A DNA stretch of 64,000 bases from Burkholderiales bacterium (GTDB taxonomy: Bacteria > Pseudomonadota > Gammaproteobacteria > Burkholderiales > Burkholderiaceae_C). The position numbers were made by a program, and so were the translations under genes. Below the pieces are notes generated by a model. It saw only the letters and a list, made by a program, of their open reading frames with translations, had not been told where the DNA came from and did no database searches. The stretch covers positions 434,001 to 498,000 of the forward strand of contig JAFKGD010000007.1 of assembly GCA_017307855.1 (NCBI GenBank), given 5' to 3'. Positions 58,875 to 64,000 of the stretch are shown piece after piece. Every line of letters begins with the position of its first letter. Position 1 is the stretch's first letter.

Positions 58875-59924
58875 TCAGTCGGCCGTGATGTTGGCCTTGG
58901 TGATCACGGCGTCGTAGTTCTTCACTTCGGCATTGATGAACTGCTCGAAGTCGCGGCCGTTCTTGTAGGCCACTTCGAAGCCGTAGCCTTCGAGCTTGGC
59001 CTTCATCGCCGGGCTTTGCATGATGCGCGCAGCGGCGGTTTCGAGCTTGGCGCGCAGCGGCGTCGGCAGGTTGGCCGGCGACCACAGGCCATACCAGCTG
59101 TAGAACTCGAAGTTGCCCATGCCGGCTTCACGCATCGTAGGCACGTCGGGCAGCAGCGGGCTGCGTTCCCGGGCGGTGATGGCCAGGGCGCGCAGCTTGC
59201 CGGCCTTGACGTTGGGCAGCGACGAGAGCATCGGATCCATCATGGCGTGCACCTGGCCGCCGATCAGGTCGGTCAGGGCCGGGCCGGCGCCCTTGTACAG
59301 CGCGATCGGCACCTTCAGGTCGGCCAGGCCGGTTTCCTGCATGAACTGCGCGATGCCGATGTGGCCGGCCGAGCCGAAGCCGCTGGTCACGAAGCTGTAG
59401 TTGTTGGGATTGGCCTTGACGACGCTGACCAGCTCCTTCACGTTCTTCGCGGGCACTTGTGGGTTCACGCTGAAGATGAGCGCGCCCTGGGCCAGCATGC
59501 TGATCGCGGTGAAGTCCTTGATCGCGTCGAACTTGATGGTCTTCTTGTACAGCAGCGGGTTGATGTTGTGGATCGACGCGTTGATGTAGAGCGTGTAGCC
59601 GTCGGCCGGGGCGCGCGCCACCGCGCCGGCGCCCACCAGGCCCGAGGCGCCCGGACGGTTGTCCACCACGACGGATTGCTTGAGGTCTTCGGACAAGGCC
59701 TGGGCGAAGGTCCGGGCCACGCCGTCCACGGCGCCGCCGGGCGCGTGCGGCACCACGATAGTGATCGGCTTGGAGGGATAGGACGCCGCGTCCTCCGCAT
59801 GGGCGGCCAGCGGCGCGAAGGCCGTGGCAGCGGCGGCGGCACCCAGGGCGGCCATCGCGGAGATCGCGCGGCGCGTGAACCGCGCCGAGGAGGAAGAATC
59901 GGAAAGGCGAGAAGTGTTGTTCAT
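58875..59924 (-). CDS. Bug-family solute receptor (D-amino-acid cassette)
   Basis: The 349-residue periplasmic receptor has a long signal with an RR pair (FTRRAISAMAALGAAAAATAFAPLAAHA), possibly a Tat signal. The Bug signature YPSKPITIVVPHAPGGAVDGVARTF follows, with PGASGLVGAGAVARAPADGYTLY and VTSGFGSAGHIGIAQFMQE. It probably binds the substrate or a precursor of the DadA/MetC/DapA enzymes encoded around it. No TctAB transporter is present. The ATG at 59924 is the only start giving a complete signal. Confidence 0.92.
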   Translation of the reverse strand: MNNTSRLSDSSSSARFTRRAISAMAALGAAAAATAFAPLAAHAEDAASYPSKPITIVVPHAPGGAVDGVARTFAQALSEDLKQSVVVDNRPGASGLVGAGAVARAPADGYTLYINASIHNINPLLYKKTIKFDAIKDFTAISMLAQGALIFSVNPQVPAKNVKELVSVVKANPNNYSFVTSGFGSAGHIGIAQFMQETGLADLKVPIALYKGAGPALTDLIGGQVHAMMDPMLSSLPNVKAGKLRALAITARERSPLLPDVPTMREAGMGNFEFYSWYGLWSPANLPTPLRAKLETAAARIMQSPAMKAKLEGYGFEVAYKNGRDFEQFINAEVKNYDAVITKANITAD

Positions 59925-60012
59925 GGTTTCCCCGTTGAGCGGTTGAAATGGATGCACGTTTCTTGCCCCCTTGTTCTTGTGCGTGATGGATGCGATGCGC
60001 GAGGCGCAGTGA

Positions 60013-60792
60013 TCAGTACGTGCCCGGGTAGCCCGCGCCGTCGATCAGGATGTTCTGTCCGCAGATATAGCCTGCGTGGGCCGAGCAGATGAAGGCGCAC
60101 AGCGCGCCGAACTCGTCGGCCTCGCCATAGCGGCCGGCCACCGACTTCGCGCCACGCTCTTCCCACAGCTCCTCAAACGATTTGCCGGTGGTGTGCAGCA
60201 TGCCGCGGATGTGGTCGCGCTGCGCATCGGTGGCGAACACGCCGGGCAACAAGTTGTTGACGGTGACGCCGTGGCGCACGGTCTGGCGTGCGAGGCCCGC
60301 CGAGAAGCCCACCAGGCCCGATCGGGCGCCGTTGGACAGGCCGAGCTCCAGTTGCGGCGTCTTCACGCTGCGCGAGACGATGTTCACGATGCGGCCCCAG
60401 CGGCGTTCCATCATGCCGTCCACGGTGCGTCGCATCATCTCGATCGGGCCGACCATCATCAGGTCGATGGCGCGGTGCCAGTCGGCGGGTGACCAGTCGC
60501 GGAAGTCGCCCGGCGGCGCGCCGTCGGCGTTGTTGATGAGGATGTCGGGCGCGGGCACGGCGGCCAGCGCCGCGTCGCGGCCTTCGTCCTTCGTGATGTC
60601 GGCGACCACGTAATGCACCGGGTTGCCGGTGGCTTCGGAGATCTCCTTCGCCGCTGCGGCCAGCGTGGCCTCGGTGCGCGCGGCGATGGTGACTGCTACG
60701 CCTTCAGCCGAGAGCCGGTGCGCGCAAGCGCGCCCCATGCCCTTGCTGGCGCCGAAAACGAGGGCCTTGCGGCCGGCGATACCAAGATCCAT
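60013..60792 (-). CDS. SDR-family protein lacking the catalytic Tyr-xxx-Lys
   Basis: The 259-residue protein has the SDR cofactor motif GASKGMG (14-20), DILINNADG and a C-terminal YICGQNILIDGAGYPG of FabG-type SDRs. The usual YxxxK is replaced by S153-N-G-A-R157 in ELGLSNGARSGLVGF. The catalytic serine in IVSRS is present. This lack of Tyr and Lys suggests altered chemistry or non-catalytic function, although relatives with this variant motif are common. It lies between the DapA-like lyase and the Bug receptor on the same strand. Confidence 0.88.
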   Translation of the reverse strand: MDLGIAGRKALVFGASKGMGRACAHRLSAEGVAVTIAARTEATLAAAAKEISEATGNPVHYVVADITKDEGRDAALAAVPAPDILINNADGAPPGDFRDWSPADWHRAIDLMMVGPIEMMRRTVDGMMERRWGRIVNIVSRSVKTPQLELGLSNGARSGLVGFSAGLARQTVRHGVTVNNLLPGVFATDAQRDHIRGMLHTTGKSFEELWEERGAKSVAGRYGEADEFGALCAFICSAHAGYICGQNILIDGAGYPGTY

Positions 60793-60816
60793 GTGCGGCG
60801 GTTCCTGGCGAGCGGA

Positions 60817-61752
60817 TCAGGCGGCCTTGAGCTCGGGCGAGCTCCAGCCGTATTTCTTGTCCAGGCCCAGTTCCTTGACCACGCGCAGGCCCTTGTTGAG
60901 CGCTTCGCCTTCGAGTCCCTTGAGCGGCTTGCGCAGGTTGCCCGCGGGCAGGCCCACGGCCTTCATCAACGACTTGATCGCCACCGGGTTGATGGCCGAG
61001 TACGAGTAGTGCAGCAGCTGCAGGTTCTTGAGATAGGCCTCGCGGAAGCTCACCGACACGTCGGGTGTGGTCCATGGCTTAGAGATGGTGGCCAGTTCGG
61101 CCGGCGCGATGTTGCCGGTCATGTTGGCGGTGCCGTGGCCGCCCAGGCTCATGGTGGGGACCACCAGGCCGAGGTTGGGCGAATCGCAGCACATCACGGC
61201 CACGTCGGGGCGCGCGGCCAGCACCTGCGCCACCTGGCCCACGCGCGTGGTCGATTCCTTGAGCACGACGTAGTTGGGGTGCTTGAAGATGCGCAGCAGG
61301 TGGTCCCAGTGCAGGTCGGTCTTCACGCGCGGCGGGTTGTTGTAGAGGCCCAGCGGCAGGTCGGTGGCGTCGGCCACTTCGAGGAAGTATTCCTCCAGGT
61401 CGGACTCGGCGCCGCAGATGTAGGCGGGCGCGGCCAGGATGGCGCCGTCGGCGCCGTTGGCCTTGGCGAAGCGCAGGTAGTCCTTGGTGGTCTCGGTGTT
61501 GTTGCCGGTGCAGCCGTAGAACAGCTTCATCTTGCCGGTCTTCATCCTGGCCGTCTCGGCGATGATGGTCTGGCGCTCCTGCTGCGAGAGCATCGAGACT
61601 TCACCCGTGGAGCCCATGATCAGCACGGCGCTGGTGCCGTTGTCTTCCTGGAACTTGAGCAGTTCGCGGAAGGCGCCGAAGTCGGGGCTGCCGTCCTGGT
61701 TGAACGGCGTGATCAGCGCCACGAAGGATCCTTCGATTTTCATCTTGCTCAT
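60817..61752 (-). CDS. DapA/NAL-family aldolase or lyase
   Basis: The 311-residue TIM barrel has the DHDPS/NAL fingerprint GSTGEV (47-52), Tyr137 in LYNNPPR and the Schiff-base K165 in VVLKESTTR. GHGTANMTGNIAP follows and the C-terminus is KYGWSSPELKAA. Substrates in this family are 2-oxo acids and sugar acids, and the true one here cannot be assigned; the GTTGE to GSTGE change is common in non-DapA members. It starts at the ATG at 61752, 24 bases before the SDR gene, in the same operon. Confidence 0.88.
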   Translation of the reverse strand: MSKMKIEGSFVALITPFNQDGSPDFGAFRELLKFQEDNGTSAVLIMGSTGEVSMLSQQERQTIIAETARMKTGKMKLFYGCTGNNTETTKDYLRFAKANGADGAILAAPAYICGAESDLEEYFLEVADATDLPLGLYNNPPRVKTDLHWDHLLRIFKHPNYVVLKESTTRVGQVAQVLAARPDVAVMCCDSPNLGLVVPTMSLGGHGTANMTGNIAPAELATISKPWTTPDVSVSFREAYLKNLQLLHYSYSAINPVAIKSLMKAVGLPAGNLRKPLKGLEGEALNKGLRVVKELGLDKKYGWSSPELKAA

Positions 61753-61841
61753 GTCTGTTGTTCCGGGTTGCAGTGTTTCGCGAGAGGGGGACATATGTTA
61801 GGCGCAGACGGGGGCGCCCTTCAGTCAGAGTTCTTGGAAGC

Positions 61842-63059
61842 TTATGCCGCGACAGGGTGTTTGGCAGGGGCGGCTGCGCTGCGCTCGGCCGCCTGCAGCG
61901 CGGCGAAGCCGCGCTCGAGATCGGCCAGCAGGTCCGGCACGTCTTCCAGGCCCACATGCAAGCGCAGTGCCAGCCCCTTCCAGGGCCAGCGCGCGCCGGT
62001 GTGCGAGGCGCCGGGCGTGAAAGGGATCACCAGGCTTTCGTAGCCGCCCCAGGACACGCCGATGCCGAAGTGCTCCAGCGCGTCGACGAAGGCATGCATG
62101 GCCGGGACCGACGCCGTGCGCAGCACCATGGTGAAGAGGCCGCAGGCGCCCGTGAAATCGCGCTTCCAGAGCGCGTGGCCCGGATGCGAAGGCAGCGCCG
62201 GGTGGAGCACGGCTTCGACTTCGGCGCGTCGCTCCAGCCACGACGCCACGGCCAGGCCCGATTCGTGGTGGCGCGCCAGCCGCACGCCCATCGTGCGCAG
62301 GCCGCGCAGCGCCAGGTAGATGTCGTCTGGGCTGGTGGTCTGGCCCATGTCGGACGAGGTGGCCTTGATCTTCGGCCAGACTTCGCGCGTGCAGGTGACG
62401 ATGCCCATCAATGCATCGGAATGGCCGACGATGTACTTGGTGGCAGCCTGGATCGACACGTCCACGCCATGCTTGAAGGGCTTGAAGAACAGCGGCGTGC
62501 CCCAGGTGTTGTCCATCACCACCAGCGCGCCGCGCGCATGCGCCACGGCCGCGATGGCGGGGATGTCCTGGATCTCGAAGGTCTCGGAACCCGGCGACTC
62601 GACGAACACCACGCGGGTGTTGGACTTCATCAGCGCGTCGATGCCGACGCCGACGAGCGGGTCGTACACGTCCACCTCGACGCCGTAGCGCGAGAGCACG
62701 TTCTTGAGGAAGCTGCGCGTGGGCGAATAGGCGCAGTCGGGCACCAGCACGTGGTCGCCGGCTGCCAGCAGCGCGGTCAGCGCGGTGGAGATGGCCGCCA
62801 GGCCGGAGGGGTAGACCAGGGAGCGGTAGCCACCCTCGATCTGCGCCACGGCCTCCTGCAGCGCGTGGTGGGTGGCCGCGCCGTAGCGGCCATAGGTGGT
62901 GGCGCCGAATTCGTCGGCGGCACGGGCACGCTTCATGCGCTCCCACTCGTCCATCGACCCGGCGAGGATCGTCGATCCGCGGAAGATGGGGGTGTTCACC
63001 ACGCCACCGAACCGCTCGGGATGACGTCCGGCGGTGACCAGTTGGGTGTTCTCTTGCAT
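61842..63059 (-). CDS. Cystathionine beta-lyase-like PLP enzyme
   Basis: The 405-residue PLP enzyme of the Cys/Met metabolism family has the PLP lysine K208 in IQAATKYIVGHSD, D183 in VMDNTWG, Y56 and R58 in TYGRYG, and Y111 in DCAYSPTR. The N-terminal NTPIFRGSTILAGSMDEWERM fits MetC-type cystathionine beta-lyases, which release homocysteine or sulfide/persulfide from C-S bonds. The C-terminus has ASHTGARWPWKGLALRLHVGLED. It heads the minus-strand gene group and is divergent from an Lrp regulator 144 bases away. Confidence 0.9.
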   Translation of the reverse strand: MQENTQLVTAGRHPERFGGVVNTPIFRGSTILAGSMDEWERMKRARAADEFGATTYGRYGAATHHALQEAVAQIEGGYRSLVYPSGLAAISTALTALLAAGDHVLVPDCAYSPTRSFLKNVLSRYGVEVDVYDPLVGVGIDALMKSNTRVVFVESPGSETFEIQDIPAIAAVAHARGALVVMDNTWGTPLFFKPFKHGVDVSIQAATKYIVGHSDALMGIVTCTREVWPKIKATSSDMGQTTSPDDIYLALRGLRTMGVRLARHHESGLAVASWLERRAEVEAVLHPALPSHPGHALWKRDFTGACGLFTMVLRTASVPAMHAFVDALEHFGIGVSWGGYESLVIPFTPGASHTGARWPWKGLALRLHVGLEDVPDLLADLERGFAALQAAERSAAAPAKHPVAA

Positions 63060-63203
63060 TGTCTTGACGGCTCCAGGATGGCGCCTTGCGGCGCGTTGTG
63101 TCTGGAGGCAGTCTAGGATTCATGCCGGTGTCATATTTTTCGTTGTTGGGCGCTGCAGCCCCGGAAAAGAGAAAATTTTTCACCACCTCCGTTTCCACAA
63201 TCG

Positions 63204-63674
63204 ATGAGCCACACCATGGACCGCAAAGACCAACGCATCCTCGACCTGCTGCAGGCCGACGCCCGGCTCTCGACGAGCGAGATCGCCGAGCGCGTGAGCC
63301 TGTCGGTGACGGCCTGCTGGAAGCGCATCCAGCGGCTGACCGAGGAGGGCTACATCCGCCAGCAGGTGTGCCTGCTCGACAGCCGGAAGATCGGCCTGGG
63401 CGTGACGGTGTTCGTGTCGGTGCGCACCAGCCACCACGACCTGGCGTGGCTGCGCAAGTTCGCCGCCGGCGTGCGTGACATGCCCGAGGTGACCGAGTTC
63501 TATCGCATGAGCGGCAACACCGACTACCTCATCAAGGTGGTGGTGCCCGACATCGCGGGGTTCGACCGCGTCTACAAGAAGCTGATCCAGGTCGCCGAAC
63601 TGTTCGACGTGAGTTCGAGCTTCGCGATGGAAGAGATCAAGTACACCACGGCGCTGCCGCTCGACTACGCCTGA
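63204..63674 (+). CDS. Lrp/AsnC-family regulator
   Basis: The 156-residue protein (or from the ATG at 63216) has an N-terminal helix-turn-helix (LDLLQADARLSTSEIAERVSLSVTACWKRIQRL) and a C-terminal RAM/AsnC domain with TEFYRMSGNTDYLIKVVVPDIAGF. Lrp proteins sense amino acids and are usually divergent from the amino acid gene they control, which fits the divergent cystathionine beta-lyase-like gene. The last residues are ALPLDYA. A molybdoenzyme gene follows 34 bases downstream on the same strand. Confidence 0.92.
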   Translation: MSHTMDRKDQRILDLLQADARLSTSEIAERVSLSVTACWKRIQRLTEEGYIRQQVCLLDSRKIGLGVTVFVSVRTSHHDLAWLRKFAAGVRDMPEVTEFYRMSGNTDYLIKVVVPDIAGFDRVYKKLIQVAELFDVSSSFAMEEIKYTTALPLDYA

Positions 63675-63708
63675 ATTCCGGGGCCGGACACCGCCCCGCG
63701 CTGACACC

Positions 63709-64000
63709 ATGACCTCGCCGACTTCGCGCTTTCCCTCGCTGTCCCACTGGGGCGCCTTCACCGCCGTGGTGGAAGGCGGCCGCCTGACCGCCTGCGAGCC
63801 TTTTGCGCACGACCCCGCGCCCTCGCCCATCCTGCAATCGATGCCGGGCATGGTGCATTCCGATCTGCGCATCCGTCGTCCCGCCGTGCGTGCGGGCTGG
63901 CTGGCGCAACGCCTGGGCAGCGACCGCACGGCACGCGGCCGTGAAGATTTCGTCGAGGTGGACTGGGACGTGGCGCTGTCGCTGGTGTCGGAGGAATTGG
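63709..64000 (+). CDS. BisC/TorA-type molybdopterin oxidoreductase, N-terminal part
   Basis: The reading frame is open to the right edge, so the gene is cut at its 3' end. The visible 97 codons begin TSPTSRFPSLSHWGAFTAVVEGG and contain PFAHDPAPSPILQSMPGMVH, RRPAVRAGWL and VEVDWDVALSLVSEEL. This is the N-terminal pattern of biotin sulfoxide reductase and DMSO/TMAO reductases, which reduce S- or N-oxides using a bis-MGD molybdenum cofactor. No Tat signal is seen at the start, so a cytoplasmic BisC type is likely. It could act on methionine or other sulfoxide in the sulfur cassette. Confidence 0.85.
   Translation, partial: MTSPTSRFPSLSHWGAFTAVVEGGRLTACEPFAHDPAPSPILQSMPGMVHSDLRIRRPAVRAGWLAQRLGSDRTARGREDFVEVDWDVALSLVSEEL

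Noticed and set aside
1-64000. CRISPR array, insertion sequence or prophage genes
   Set aside because: No regularly spaced repeats, transposase, integrase or phage structural genes were recognised.

Overview
The window is one contiguous piece of a high-GC betaproteobacterial chromosome, most likely order Burkholderiales and probably Comamonadaceae or a close relative. The evidence is several orphan Bug-type solute receptors, Burkholderiales-typical small families (DUF3567, DUF3108, DUF3182), a PhaM-like granule protein, a PilT/PilU pair, and GC-rich intergenic hairpin elements of a kind common in that family. Genes are packed tightly, with many ATGA or TGATG overlaps. No insertion sequence, integrase, prophage or CRISPR array is visible, and no gap longer than about 240 bases lacks a gene.

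Layout. 1-9 kb: the end of a Bug receptor, a 2-oxoglutarate/Fe(II) oxygenase, a PhaM-FIST gene pair, a copper chaperone with a DUF2946 protein, a disordered Gly/Arg/Asp-rich protein, a VOC protein, a MarC membrane protein, a repeat-containing secreted protein and a fumarylacetoacetate-hydrolase-family enzyme. 9-16 kb: an IclR regulator overlapping a DUF3108 gene, DUF3567, a ChaN-like lipoprotein overlapping purU, and a LysR regulator followed by a GlcD-type flavin oxidase. 16-28 kb is a type IV pilus region: an orphan OmpR-type response regulator, the minor pilin operon fimT-pilV-pilW-pilX-pilY1-pilE, a YggS protein, then pilT, a cyclic-nucleotide-binding protein and pilU. 28-34 kb: a dehydrogenase, the envelope/division set dolP-diaA-yraN divergent from rsmI, an alpha/beta hydrolase and a DUF3182 protein.

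33.5-39 kb is a coherent catabolic cassette (LysR regulator, carboxylesterase, 4-hydroxyacetophenone-type Baeyer-Villiger monooxygenase, Bug receptor) that could take a ketone to an ester and then to acid plus alcohol. A tRNA-Arg(CCG) follows. 39-46 kb is a tripartite RND efflux system under a divergent TetR repressor, with a close match to the E. coli AcrR operator between them. 46-50 kb: a cytochrome c5, a DUF-family gene, a YheT-type hydrolase, a SnoaL-like protein, a Rossmann protein and a second stand-alone cyclic-nucleotide-binding protein. 50-56.5 kb is the complete ligase-associated DNA damage response cassette (exonuclease, ATP-dependent ligase, Lhr-core helicase, PdeM). 56.6-64 kb holds a persulfide-dioxygenase-like enzyme, a DadA-like dehydrogenase, a Bug receptor, an SDR lacking its catalytic Tyr/Lys, a DapA-family lyase and a cystathionine-beta-lyase-like enzyme, opposite an Lrp regulator and the start of a BisC-type molybdoenzyme. 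Together these suggest breakdown of a sulfur-containing or D-amino acid.

The most interesting items are the ketone cassette, the sulfur/D-amino-acid cassette, the CNBD gene between pilT and pilU, the repeated TTGAC boxes near the orphan response regulator and the pilus operon, and the head-to-head start overlap of rsmI and yraN. All functions are inferred by reading the sequence; no database search was possible.
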